A DNA stretch of 47,509 nt, taken from Planctomycetaceae bacterium. Lineage in GTDB: Bacteria > Planctomycetota > Planctomycetia > Pirellulales > Thermoguttaceae. The stretch spans positions 1 through 47,509 of the forward strand of contig JAJFVC010000070.1 of assembly GCA_021372005.1 (NCBI GenBank), written 5' to 3'. Numbering within the stretch: position 1 is the first letter of the stretch; each line of letters starts with the position of its first letter. Below, in pieces: positions 17,570 through 26,042 of this stretch. The position numbers and the translations under genes are program-made. A model generated the notes under the pieces. That model was not told the DNA's origin and did not search any database. It saw only the letters and a program-made list of their open reading frames with translations.

Positions 17570-18715
17570 ATGGCCGAACAAGACCGTCAACGTTTTTTAG
17601 GCAAACGACAAGAGCTTGAGGTCGACAAGCTGTTTCGGGCGCTTGTGAAACTCAAGGGCAGCGACCTGCATTTGAAGGTCGGCAGCTCGCCGATCATTCG
17701 CGTCAACGGCGAATTGTGCCCGTTGAAGCACGAGCCCATCAGCAGCGAGGAGATGGTCCGGCTGATTTTCCCGATGCTCGAAGTGCAAGAGCGTCGGAAA
17801 CAGATCTTTGATGAAGACGGCGGAGTGGACTTCGCACACACGCTCGACGTCGACGGCCGTCGCTGGCGATTCCGCGTGAACGTCCTGCAACAGATGGGCA
17901 ACGTGGGCCTGGTCGCTCGCCGGGTGAACAACACAATTCCCGACTTCGAGCATCTGTTTCTGCCGTCCGTGCTGTCCGAGTTGTGCACATTCAGCCAGGG
18001 GATGGTTCTTTTGGCGGGCATCACCGGTTCGGGCAAGAGCACGACGATCGCCTCGATGCTCGATTGGATCAACCACCGCTACCGCAAACACATTTTAACG
18101 CTGGAAGACCCGATCGAGTTCACGTTCACCGACGACAAGTGCCTGGTCAATCAGCGCGAAATCGGCATGGACGTGAAGGATTTCGGAATCGGTATGAAGC
18201 ACGCGGTCCGCGAAGACCCGGACATCATGCTGGTGGGCGAAATGCGCGACCGCGAGACGTTCGAGACGGCCATTCAGGCGGCGGAAACCGGCCACTTGGT
18301 GTTCGGAACGATCCACGCGTCGACGGCTCCAAGCACGATCGGCCGTATTTTGGACCTTTTCCCGCAGAACATGCACCCGGCCCTGCGCAGCGCGATGGCG
18401 TTCAACATGAAGGCGATCGTCGCACAAAAGCTGCTGCCGTCGATCAAGGAGGGCGTCGGGCGGGTGCCCACTTGCGAAGTCATGACCTTCAACCCGACCA
18501 TTAAAAAGCTGATTCTCGAATCCCAGGACGAAAAGCTCGCCGACGCCATTCGGATCAGCAAGGAGGAAGGGATGCAGGATTTCACGATGAGTCTGAAAGA
18601 CCTCGTTGAACGTGAAATGATCTCGCGTGAAACGGCGTTCGAGGTCGCTCCCAACCCCGAATCGCTCAAGATGGCGTTGAAGGGAATCATGCTCAAGGAA
18701 TCGGGAATGTTGTAG
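17570..18715 (+). CDS. pilT: PilT-family twitching motility / type II secretion ATPase
   Basis: A 381-residue hexameric ATPase of the PilT/GspE superfamily. Intact motifs: Walker A GITGSGKSTT (near 151), Asp box TLEDPIEF, Walker B MLVGEMRDRET and His box TGHLVFGTIHAS. The N-terminal domain starts LVKLKGSDLHLKVGSSPI, as in PilT. The C-terminal AIRNLIREGK-like region reads PTIKKLILESQDEKLADAI, close to but not identical with the family. It should power pilus retraction or a related filament. It is followed 28 bases later by a GspE-like protein whose motifs are lost, so this may be the only working ATPase of the pair. Confidence 0.95.
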   Translation: MAEQDRQRFLGKRQELEVDKLFRALVKLKGSDLHLKVGSSPIIRVNGELCPLKHEPISSEEMVRLIFPMLEVQERRKQIFDEDGGVDFAHTLDVDGRRWRFRVNVLQQMGNVGLVARRVNNTIPDFEHLFLPSVLSELCTFSQGMVLLAGITGSGKSTTIASMLDWINHRYRKHILTLEDPIEFTFTDDKCLVNQREIGMDVKDFGIGMKHAVREDPDIMLVGEMRDRETFETAIQAAETGHLVFGTIHASTAPSTIGRILDLFPQNMHPALRSAMAFNMKAIVAQKLLPSIKEGVGRVPTCEVMTFNPTIKKLILESQDEKLADAIRISKEEGMQDFTMSLKDLVEREMISRETAFEVAPNPESLKMALKGIMLKESGML

Positions 18716-18743
18716 TCCCTCAGGTGCCTCTGGAATTGATGCC

Positions 18744-20504
18744 ATGTCGAACGTGCGCCGCGTCTTGTTGATCGTCATGCTGGGGACCGCCGTGCTGGCC
18801 TGTTGGACCGGAGCGGCCATGGCCGCCGGCGATTGGGGCGCCACGCCGCTGGCGAAAGATTTTCGCGGGCCGGGCTGCTATCTGAGCTGGATCAAAATCG
18901 TTGCGTGCTGGCTCGTTTTCGCCGCCTGGGTCTACACGGCCAACTGGCTCAACATCGATTGCCAAGATCTGAAGTTGAATTCTCTGAAGTGGAATCCGAT
19001 TGTGTTTGGTTCGTTCATGGCCGCGTTCGTTCTTTCGTGGCTGATTCCCAATTTCTGGATCGCCTTCGTCCTGCTGTTGGCCGCCTACATCGCGCCGCTG
19101 AGCGCCTACGTAAGCTATCGCAACAAACAGGTCGACGTCGATCGTCGAGTGCTCACGGCCGACCATTTACGATTCTGGTTCGCGACGCAGTTGAAGAAGG
19201 TGGGCATCAAAGTCAACACGGCTCGCCGCGATCCGCGCGAGGGCGGCGTTCCGCTGAAACTGCTGGCCAAGGGCGGACCCGACCAACGAACCGACAACAC
19301 CCGATTGCTCCAGGCCCGTCAATCGCTTGGCTTCGGCACGGCCCGTGAAATTTTGGCCGAAGGCGTCGGCGATCGAGCATCATCCATCATGCTCGATTTT
19401 ACGCAGCAAGGCGTCGCCATACGTTCGATGATCGACGGCGTGTGGATCGCTCGCGAAGCCAAAACCCGCGAGGTCGGCGATCCTGCGATCGAGGCCCTCA
19501 AGCTGCTCTGCGGCGCGAATCCGCAAGATCGACAAGGTCGCCAAGCCGGCACGTTCGCCTTCGAGTACGAATCCGCTCGCTATTCGGCAACCTTCGCCTC
19601 GCAAGGCACGCCGACCGGCGAGCGGGTCTTGCTCCAATTCGAGGCCAAAAAAGTGCCGTTCACAACGCTCGATGAGATCGGGATGCGGCCGAAGCTTCAA
19701 GAGCAGCTCACGGAACTGCTTGGCCAGCCGAAGGGTTTCACGCTGTTTTCCGCGGCGCCGGCCGGCGGCTTGCGCAGCATGGTCGACGTATCGTTGCGCG
19801 TCTGCGACCGTTTTACCCGCGAGTTCGCCGCCGTCGAGGACGAACGCAAGCCTTACGAGCCAGTCGAAAACGTGCCGGTGACCAGATACGATTCCGCGGC
19901 GGGTCAGTCGCCGACCGACGTGTTGGTCAGCCTCTTCCGCAAAGAGCCGAACGTGGTGGTGGTCCGCGATCTGGTCGACGCCGAGACCCTCCACCTCATG
20001 TGCGAAGAGACCAAAGAAAACCGAATGCTGATCGGCACGGTGCGCGCGAGGGACGCAGCCGAGGCGATCTTGCGAACGTTGATGCTTGGCATCGCGCCGG
20101 AGGAGTTTGCCAATGCGCTGACCGGCGTAGTCTGCCAGCGGCTGGTTCGCAAACTTTGCGATTCGTGCAAGGAGGCCTACACACCGCCTCCGCAAGTGTT
20201 GCAGCAACTGGGCATCCAAGAGGGCCGCGCTCCAAAGTTTTATCGTCCGCCACAGCCGAATCCCGAGGAATCCAAAGAAACTTGCCCCGTATGCGGCGGA
20301 CTCGGCTATCTCGGACGCACCGCCCTTTTCGAGGTGCTCACGGTCGGCGACGCCGTGCGCAACGCCATCGTCTCGGGCGCGAAGCTTCCTGCGATGCGTC
20401 AGGCCGCCCGGCAGGACGGCATGAAAACCTTCCAGGAGGAAGGCGTGTTGTTGGTCGTCAAGGGCGTGACCTCGCTGCCTGAACTGATGCGCGTATTGAA
20501 ATAA
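18744..20504 (+). CDS. Membrane-anchored GspE/PilB-like pseudo-ATPase
   Basis: A 586-residue protein. It begins with a signal-like helix (about 6-28) and three further hydrophobic segments (about 50-67, 86-101, 105-124), then a cytoplasmic GspE/PilB-type region. The arginine finger area is recognisable (AIRSMIDGVW), and the tetracysteine zinc site is kept (CDSC at 472-475 and CPVC at 514-517). All nucleotide motifs are degraded: where Walker A should be there is APAGGLRS (Lys to Arg, Gly to Leu), Walker B GEIRD reads VVVRDL (Glu lost), and the His box reads GTVRARDA (His to Arg). It should fold like the family but not hydrolyse ATP. It lies between pilT and cvpA in an apparent operon. Fold assignment is firm; role unknown. 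Confidence 0.88.
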   Translation: MSNVRRVLLIVMLGTAVLACWTGAAMAAGDWGATPLAKDFRGPGCYLSWIKIVACWLVFAAWVYTANWLNIDCQDLKLNSLKWNPIVFGSFMAAFVLSWLIPNFWIAFVLLLAAYIAPLSAYVSYRNKQVDVDRRVLTADHLRFWFATQLKKVGIKVNTARRDPREGGVPLKLLAKGGPDQRTDNTRLLQARQSLGFGTAREILAEGVGDRASSIMLDFTQQGVAIRSMIDGVWIAREAKTREVGDPAIEALKLLCGANPQDRQGRQAGTFAFEYESARYSATFASQGTPTGERVLLQFEAKKVPFTTLDEIGMRPKLQEQLTELLGQPKGFTLFSAAPAGGLRSMVDVSLRVCDRFTREFAAVEDERKPYEPVENVPVTRYDSAAGQSPTDVLVSLFRKEPNVVVVRDLVDAETLHLMCEETKENRMLIGTVRARDAAEAILRTLMLGIAPEEFANALTGVVCQRLVRKLCDSCKEAYTPPPQVLQQLGIQEGRAPKFYRPPQPNPEESKETCPVCGGLGYLGRTALFEVLTVGDAVRNAIVSGAKLPAMRQAARQDGMKTFQEEGVLLVVKGVTSLPELMRVLK

Positions 20505-20536
20505 AGACAACCATCCAATCCAAAAAATTTCCGGCT

Positions 20537-21169
20537 ATGAGTTCCATCCTGACCTTGCTGATGTTGGTGATCGTTTTCGCGTGCGTAGCCATGCTCTACA
20601 CGGAAGGCATGTGGAGCAACGCGATCAGTCTGATCAACGTGGTGACGGCGGCGTTGCTGGCCACGAACTTTTTTGAGCCTCTGGCCCGATGGCTCGACAG
20701 TTCATCGCCTTCGCTGACCTACGCCTGGGATTTTCTGGCTCTTTGGGGACTTTTTGCAGTCTTCATGGCCCTGCTGCGCGCGGCGACCGACCAACTTTCC
20801 AAAGTGAAGGTGCGATTTTTGACCGTCGCCGATCGCATCGGCAGCGTGTTTTTTGCGATGTGGATTGGTTGGGTTCTAGTTTGTTTCACCATGATGACCT
20901 TGCACACCGCGCCGTTGTCTCGAAACTTCCTGTTCGGCGGTTTCACGCCCGAGCAGTCCATGGTTCTCGGCTTGGCGCCCGACCGACAGTGGCTCGGGTT
21001 CGTGCAAAAGGAATCGATGGGCGTCTACGCTCGTTCGGCCACGCCCGAACAATGGCAACAGGAAAAATTCATCTTCGATCCCAAGGCGGATTTCATGCCG
21101 AACTACACGGCCCGCCGCGTCCAGGTCGAACAGAACGTCGCCAGAAACGACAGCATTTGTCCTAAGTAG
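20537..21169 (+). CDS. cvpA: CvpA-family inner membrane protein
   Basis: A 210-residue protein with four hydrophobic segments in its first 125 residues (SILTLLMLVIVFACVAMLY, then near 33-50, 62-82 and 100-122), in the arrangement of CvpA/colicin V production proteins, with a soluble C-terminus. The family is linked to envelope homeostasis in other bacteria, without a defined reaction. It follows the pseudo-ATPase by 32 bases and precedes an unknown membrane protein by 34 bases, so all are probably cotranscribed. Confidence 0.8.
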   Translation: MSSILTLLMLVIVFACVAMLYTEGMWSNAISLINVVTAALLATNFFEPLARWLDSSSPSLTYAWDFLALWGLFAVFMALLRAATDQLSKVKVRFLTVADRIGSVFFAMWIGWVLVCFTMMTLHTAPLSRNFLFGGFTPEQSMVLGLAPDRQWLGFVQKESMGVYARSATPEQWQQEKFIFDPKADFMPNYTARRVQVEQNVARNDSICPK

Positions 21170-21203
21170 AGACCGTTCCACGCCGAATCGCCTCTGTTTT
21201 TCT

Positions 21204-21935
21204 ATGCGTCCCAGCGTGCCCGATGTACGAATCTCCGACTCGCAAGACGCCGAAATGGCGTCCTATCGTCCGTTGTCGGGATGCGCTTTGGCGGGATTGA
21301 TCCTCGGCTTGGCGTCGCCTTTGGCTCTGCTCGATCCGACGTTCTGGGCCCTGCCGATTTTCGGCCTATTATTCTGTTGGCAAGCCTTCCGACGCATCAA
21401 GAAAAACTCCTCGCTGGCCGGCCGACCTCTGGCGACGACAGGTCTTCTGTTCTCGCTGTTGTTTCTGGTCGCCGCGCCGACCGATTGGTTCGTCTATCGA
21501 AAGGCCGTCCGCGACGAAGCCCGTGTGTTTTCCGCCGCGTGGTTCAAATATCTGGCTGAAAACGAGCCGCAAAAAGCCCAACAGCTCGCCTTGCCGCCCG
21601 CCGAACGGCAACCGCTCAACAATCAACTGTGGCGGTATCATCGCGAACACCCTCCGGCCAAAGAGGCTCTGCACAACTACGTCCAGCAGCCGCTCGTACG
21701 CACGCTTCTGGCCCTGGGGCCCAGAGCCGAAACCCGATTCTACCAAACCGCCTCGCAAACCCGGTCGAACACCATCGATCAGATCGACCAAATCTATGCC
21801 GTGACCTATGAAGACGACGGCGAAAAGAAATCGTTCTTCGTCCATGTCCAAATGGTGCGAGCGCCCGCCGCCAACGGCAAAGCCCAATGGCGGATCTTGC
21901 AGACGAAGGGCGGAGTTCGCCCGGAAGGTTGGTAG
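21204..21935 (+). CDS. Membrane protein with DUF4190-like N-terminus, function unknown
   Basis: A 243-residue protein. Residues 27-90 hold two or three membrane helices with the pattern AGLILGLASPLALLDP, FGLLFCWQAFRRIKK and LLFSLLFLVAAP, as in DUF4190-type proteins. Residues 95-243 are soluble, with alternating charged strands (IDQIYAVTYEDDGEKKSFFV and QMVRAPAANGKAQWRI), possibly a lipocalin- or NTF2-like fold outside the membrane. An alternative start is Met18. It is the last gene of the hisF-pilT run; a plus-strand terminator follows at 22205-22252. Confidence 0.75.
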   Translation: MRPSVPDVRISDSQDAEMASYRPLSGCALAGLILGLASPLALLDPTFWALPIFGLLFCWQAFRRIKKNSSLAGRPLATTGLLFSLLFLVAAPTDWFVYRKAVRDEARVFSAAWFKYLAENEPQKAQQLALPPAERQPLNNQLWRYHREHPPAKEALHNYVQQPLVRTLLALGPRAETRFYQTASQTRSNTIDQIDQIYAVTYEDDGEKKSFFVHVQMVRAPAANGKAQWRILQTKGGVRPEGW

Positions 21936-22122
21936 GTTGACGGTAAGTTGCTCAACGCCATTCGCTACGCTTGCCATCTTGCCCGTCTTGCCTCATTGTT
22001 TCCATCCGAAAAAGTTTACCAAAGTCGGACGGCCTCAAAATCCGATGATTCCCTACTAGTTACACAACTTCTCCACAAAAAAACCGTCTACTCCCTCTTG
22101 GGAACTTCTTTTTGTTTCCAAC

Positions 22123-22174
22123 AAAAAAAATCGATCGCGAGTGACCTGTTCGTTGCGGAGTTCCTCACGATCGA
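22123..22174 (-). terminator. Rho-independent terminator for the folate/rhamnosidase operon
   Basis: TCGATCG (22131-22137) pairs with CGATCGA (22168-22174), extended by TGA/TCA after a four-base bulge. On the minus strand the stem runs into eight T (A-run 22123-22130). It lies 139 bases past the folate gene stop. Confidence 0.85.
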
Positions 22175-22204
22175 CAGAAAACCATACCGATTCCCAGGGG
22201 GGGA

Positions 22205-22252
22205 AACAGTCCGGAGACGGCCCCAACAGCGGGCTGCCCGGACTGTTGTTTT
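22205..22252 (+). terminator. Terminator-like hairpin at the end of the pilT run
   Basis: AACAGTCCGG (22205-22214) pairs perfectly over ten bases with CCGGACTGTT (22238-22247). The 23-base loop contains a GCCC/GGGC inner stem. A GTTTTTC tail follows on the plus strand. The loop is longer than usual, so an RNA structure with another role is possible. Confidence 0.7.
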
Positions 22253-22312
22253 TCTTGGCCCCGGATCGTCCTTCCTTCTGCGTCACGGCGGTTTTTGAAA
22301 TCGGAGCGAGGC

Positions 22313-22900
22313 TTACGACGCTCGATAGACCGCCCGTTCGGTGACGACTGCATCCATAACGATGTCGTGCGGCAAGACCGGGATTTCGGCGAACAATTGG
22401 CTCTCAAAACAGACGCCGAGTTTCATGGTGTCCGACCGAATCCGATGCAAGAATTTGTCGTAATAGCCCATGCCGTAGCCCAGCCGATGGCCTTCGCGAT
22501 CGAACGCGACTCCGGGAATGACAATCAAATCGAGCTCCGCCGGTTCCACGCCGCGATCGTCCAACTCGCGCAGCAAAGGTTTTGGCTCCAAAACGCCCAT
22601 CGTGCCGGGCGAAAGTTCGTCGAGCCGTTCGAGCCGAAACAATCCGAGTTGGCCCTGTTCGCAGTATGGAACCACCAACCGACGCCCCTGACTCCATACG
22701 GACTCGAAGAACCATCGGGTCCGAACCTCGTGACGCACGTCGACATAGAACATCACGGTGGTCGCTCGGCCCCATTCGGGCAAAGCGGCAAGCCGCTCCA
22801 AAATATCCCGACTGACGCGATCGGGGTCCGGCTGTTGAGCCCGTCGTGACGAGGCTTCCTTTCGGAGCCGCTGTTTCAGTTCTCGAAGCAGGTCGGTCAT
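22313..22900 (-). CDS. 5-formyltetrahydrofolate cyclo-ligase
   Basis: A 195-residue enzyme that converts 5-formyl-THF to 5,10-methenyl-THF with ATP. Seen: the N-terminal LKQRLRKEASSRRAQ helix with the substrate Lys/Arg, the VPYCEQGQL region, DLIVIPGVAFDREGHRLGYG and the ATP/Mg motif GMGYYDKFL. The start is the ATG at 22900; 14 more codons are open upstream but overlap the rhamnosidase end. Its start is ten bases past the rhamnosidase stop, so the two are translationally close although functionally unrelated. Family name in E. coli: YgfA. Confidence 0.95.
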   Translation of the reverse strand: MTDLLRELKQRLRKEASSRRAQQPDPDRVSRDILERLAALPEWGRATTVMFYVDVRHEVRTRWFFESVWSQGRRLVVPYCEQGQLGLFRLERLDELSPGTMGVLEPKPLLRELDDRGVEPAELDLIVIPGVAFDREGHRLGYGMGYYDKFLHRIRSDTMKLGVCFESQLFAEIPVLPHDIVMDAVVTERAVYRAS

Positions 22901-22910
22901 GGCGACGACT

Positions 22911-25736
22911 TCACTGTGAACGCGGCGCCCATTCGGATTCAAAACGATATTGCCCGCCGGTCACGCGATACACGGCGCCCTGTGCCGCGTTCAACGCTTC
23001 GACGCCCGGCGCCTGCGAGACCGGCTGCCCGCTTTCAAGAACCGACGAAGGATCCGTGGTCGGAACGAACACGGTCGCCGTAACGCCCGGCGGAACCAAG
23101 ACGTTCATCCGCAGCCGACGATCTTGAATCTGCCAGTCGCAGGCCACGGCGCCGCGAATGCTCTCGTAGCGAACCTTGGCTTCGGTCAAATCACCAACCA
23201 CTTGCGGCTGGATTGTGACTCGGTTGAACCCATAAGCGTCCGGATCGGCTCGCATGCCGCCGAGATCCTCAAAAAACCATGTGCTGACGCTGCCGAACAT
23301 CGGATGATTATGCGAGTAGGTGTCGTCGTCGTATTGCCAATGTTCCCAAAGGGTCGTCGCGCCGCGGGCAAGCATGTAGCCCCAACCGGGAAACGTGTCT
23401 TGATGGACGATCTCGAACGCCGTCTGTGCGTGACCCGAACGGCTGAGCGTCTCCAACAAATACCGCGTGCCGAACATGCCCGTAGCCAAATGGCCCTCGT
23501 GGCGGCGCACTTCGTCCAACAGCACATCGACCACCGCTTCACGATGCTCCGGCGGCAGCAGATCGAAATGCAGCGCGAACGCCTGGCAGGCCTGCGTGCC
23601 GAGATCGAACCGTCCGGTCCTCGCGTCGAAAAACTTCGCAACGAAGGCCTCGCGGATCTGTCCGGCCAACCGGCGATACTCGGCGGCGTCTTCCCGCTTG
23701 CCGGCGATTTCGGCCAGCCGAGCGGCGATCGCCACGTCCTGATAAAAGAACGCCGTCGCGGTGAGCGGAATCGCCTTCGGATCGAGGCTCTCATGGTCGC
23801 CCAAACAACGGTCAATAATAAAGTCCTTCGCTTGACTGCGCAGGAATTCGATCTGGCGCCGAACGGTCGGGTACTGTTCGCGCACGATCCGGACGTCACC
23901 GCAATACTGATAGAGCTTTTCCAGCAACAACGGATAGGTGGATTGCCAACCGATCGGCCCCGATTGTCCGCCGAGCCCATCGCTGGCGATGCCCACGAAC
24001 GGAGCGGTCTCGGTGATTCCGCCATTGGGTCGCGCGGCGTCGCCAAAATCGCGCACGACCTTCTCGTAAAATGCCGCCATGTCGAACAGGAACAAAAACG
24101 CTTCGCACGTCGGAGTGGGATCGCCGCCGTAGCCGAAACGTTCCCGGGCGGGGCAGTCCGACTGGACGCTGAACAAATTGCTCAAAAACGTCCAACGCAC
24201 CATCTTCTCGATGTTGTTGAATCGCTCGTTCGAGCACGAGAACTCGCCGGCCTTGGCCACGTCGGCCGAAAGCCGCAGCCCTTCGATCGCGTCCAACGGT
24301 GGCGCCCCAGGATAGCCGCTCACCTCGACGTAACGAAACCCATGCCAGGTGAATCGCGGCAAATAGTTTTCATCGCCACGGCCCGACAAAACATAGGTGT
24401 CGCTCTGATAGGCCAGCCGAGGCGGCTCGCCGTCGATGTTTTCTTTTCCACGTTTGATCTGACCGCAGACGCCCGTCCTCACGTTGACCGTTCCATCGGC
24501 GTTCAGCAGCTCGCCGAACCGAAGCGTGACGACCGTGCCGGCGGGCCCTCGCACCCGCAACCGCGTCCATCCGGCGAAGTTCTGGCCCATGTCGAACACG
24601 AACACGCCGGGCGACGGCTCCGTGCGACGGACCGGCTTCAACTTGCCCGTCGCGATGATCGGCGGCTGCGATTGGGCCCGCAACGGACCGACCGATTCCA
24701 ACGCGAATCGAGCGGGCGTCCATGCGGCGTCCTTTAGCCCGGGCTGATCCCAATCGGGCGTCTCGCGCCGCGCGTCGTACACCTCGCCGAGATAGATATT
24801 GTTGCGCAGAATCGGCCCCGGCGAGGTCTTCCACGTGTCATCCGTCGCCACGACCTGCCGCGTGCCGTCGGCCAATTCGATCTCCAACTGGGCGAGCACC
24901 CGAGGGCAGCCGACGGTCAGATAATTGCGTAAATTGATCCGCCCCCACATCTTCATCGGCAGCGGATTGTACCACCCGTTGCCGGCCATCAACCCCAGAC
25001 AATTCTTCCCCTGAACAATCCGCGACGTGACGTCGTACGTGCTGTACAACACGCGATCTTCGTAATCGGTCCATCCGGGATCGAGCACGCGATCGCCCAC
25101 TTCGGCGCCGTTGATCCGTGCGACGTAGTATCCCAACCCGGTCACGTAAAGCCGAGCCGAGCGAATCGGTTTGTCGATCTGAAACTCTTTGCGAAACAAC
25201 GGGGCCGGGTCGTCGCGGAAGAAATCGCCCACCTGATCCGGTGCGGGATGCCCATCGTTGATCCATCGGGCTTCCCAGTCCGCGGAATCCAACAAGGCCG
25301 TCTCCCAAAACGCCTCGGGACTCCACGCCGAAGACTTGCCGTCGCGATCCCACACGCGAACCTTCCAATAGCACTGCCTTCGACTCGTCAGCGGTTTGCC
25401 GGCGTATTCCACGCCGAACGTGGCGTCCGACTCCACATGGCCGCTGTCCCACAGATCGCCCTTGTCCTCGGCAAGTTGCGAACGACTCGACGCGACCAAC
25501 ACCTGATAGGCGGTTTGCCGCTGTCCGCGATGGGCCGCCGCATCGGAGGTTTTCAATGCCCAACTGAGCCGCGGCGCGGCCACATCGATGCCCAGCGGAT
25601 CGACGAGATATTCGCACTGCAGCCGCGTCGGCTCCAAGCCTCCGTCCGGAGCCGCAGCCCCGAGGTCCAACGCGCAGACCGTCGAAACAAGGATCCAAGT
25701 CGATATCGTGGTCACGAGCGATTTTGTCGCAATCAT
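22911..25736 (-). CDS. Secreted GH78 alpha-L-rhamnosidase
   Basis: A 941-residue glycoside hydrolase. The ATG at 25736 opens a signal peptide (MIATKSLVTTISTWILVST); the frame is open further upstream but without family character. The order fits GH78: an N-terminal Ig-like domain (LECEYLVDPLG-type start, PRLSWAL, YQVLVASS), the jelly-roll part (FRKEFQIDKPIRSARLYVTG, FDMGQNFAGW), the (alpha/alpha)6 catalytic domain with QSDCPARERFGYGGD and the downstream GPIGWQSTYP region, and a C-terminal sandwich (MFGSVSTWFFEDLGG; DWQIQDRRLRMNVLVPPG). It should release terminal L-rhamnose from plant or algal polysaccharides outside the cytoplasm. It is divergent from a Gfo/Idh/MocA oxidoreductase, a frequent partner in sugar degradation in this phylum. 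Confidence 0.93.
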   Translation of the reverse strand: MIATKSLVTTISTWILVSTVCALDLGAAAPDGGLEPTRLQCEYLVDPLGIDVAAPRLSWALKTSDAAAHRGQRQTAYQVLVASSRSQLAEDKGDLWDSGHVESDATFGVEYAGKPLTSRRQCYWKVRVWDRDGKSSAWSPEAFWETALLDSADWEARWINDGHPAPDQVGDFFRDDPAPLFRKEFQIDKPIRSARLYVTGLGYYVARINGAEVGDRVLDPGWTDYEDRVLYSTYDVTSRIVQGKNCLGLMAGNGWYNPLPMKMWGRINLRNYLTVGCPRVLAQLEIELADGTRQVVATDDTWKTSPGPILRNNIYLGEVYDARRETPDWDQPGLKDAAWTPARFALESVGPLRAQSQPPIIATGKLKPVRRTEPSPGVFVFDMGQNFAGWTRLRVRGPAGTVVTLRFGELLNADGTVNVRTGVCGQIKRGKENIDGEPPRLAYQSDTYVLSGRGDENYLPRFTWHGFRYVEVSGYPGAPPLDAIEGLRLSADVAKAGEFSCSNERFNNIEKMVRWTFLSNLFSVQSDCPARERFGYGGDPTPTCEAFLFLFDMAAFYEKVVRDFGDAARPNGGITETAPFVGIASDGLGGQSGPIGWQSTYPLLLEKLYQYCGDVRIVREQYPTVRRQIEFLRSQAKDFIIDRCLGDHESLDPKAIPLTATAFFYQDVAIAARLAEIAGKREDAAEYRRLAGQIREAFVAKFFDARTGRFDLGTQACQAFALHFDLLPPEHREAVVDVLLDEVRRHEGHLATGMFGTRYLLETLSRSGHAQTAFEIVHQDTFPGWGYMLARGATTLWEHWQYDDDTYSHNHPMFGSVSTWFFEDLGGMRADPDAYGFNRVTIQPQVVGDLTEAKVRYESIRGAVACDWQIQDRRLRMNVLVPPGVTATVFVPTTDPSSVLESGQPVSQAPGVEALNAAQGAVYRVTGGQYRFESEWAPRSQ

Positions 25737-26042
25737 GGTCGTGCGATCCTGGGCGACGACATGCGGTTGAGCCGGTCTGCTACCCCCTATTGGTGCATTG
25801 TCACGGCAATTTTGCCGTGTCCCCCGAGCAGATTCCGTCTCATCCGGGTCGCCCCGGCCGCACACTGCCGATTTCTGAGGTCCATTCCAAGTTTGTACCA
25901 TACCCCAGAACTCCCTCTGGAACAAGGCGGATGGGAAAACAGTCCGTCGAGTTGGCAACCGCGGCGCCGTCCATTACAATCAAGGTAGCCTGCCTCTTGC
26001 GTTCGCATCCAAAAAATCCGTACTCCCAAGGCAATTCTCCCG
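25737..26042. other. Divergent intergenic region, nothing distinct seen
   Basis: These 306 bases separate the rhamnosidase (minus) and the oxidoreductase (plus) and should carry both promoters. I found no convincing -35/-10 pair, terminator or repeat. Confidence 0.5.

Larger units (their letters stand above)
21936..22312. other. Convergent intergenic region with two opposed terminators
   Basis: The 377 bases between the last pilT-run gene (plus) and the folate gene (minus) contain no convincing gene. Two strong hairpins are present and annotated separately, one for each strand. The 5-formyltetrahydrofolate cyclo-ligase neighbourhood made me look for a 6S RNA; the long, interrupted duplex of that RNA is not evident. 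Confidence 0.65.

Noticed and set aside
22123..22312. 6S RNA next to the 5-formyltetrahydrofolate cyclo-ligase gene
   Set aside because: That gene often neighbours 6S RNA in other bacteria, but here the two hairpins with T-runs read as opposed terminators and no long duplex with a central bubble was found.
22950..24737. 595-codon plus-strand frame
   Set aside because: Antisense to the rhamnosidase; third-position GC bias explains its length.
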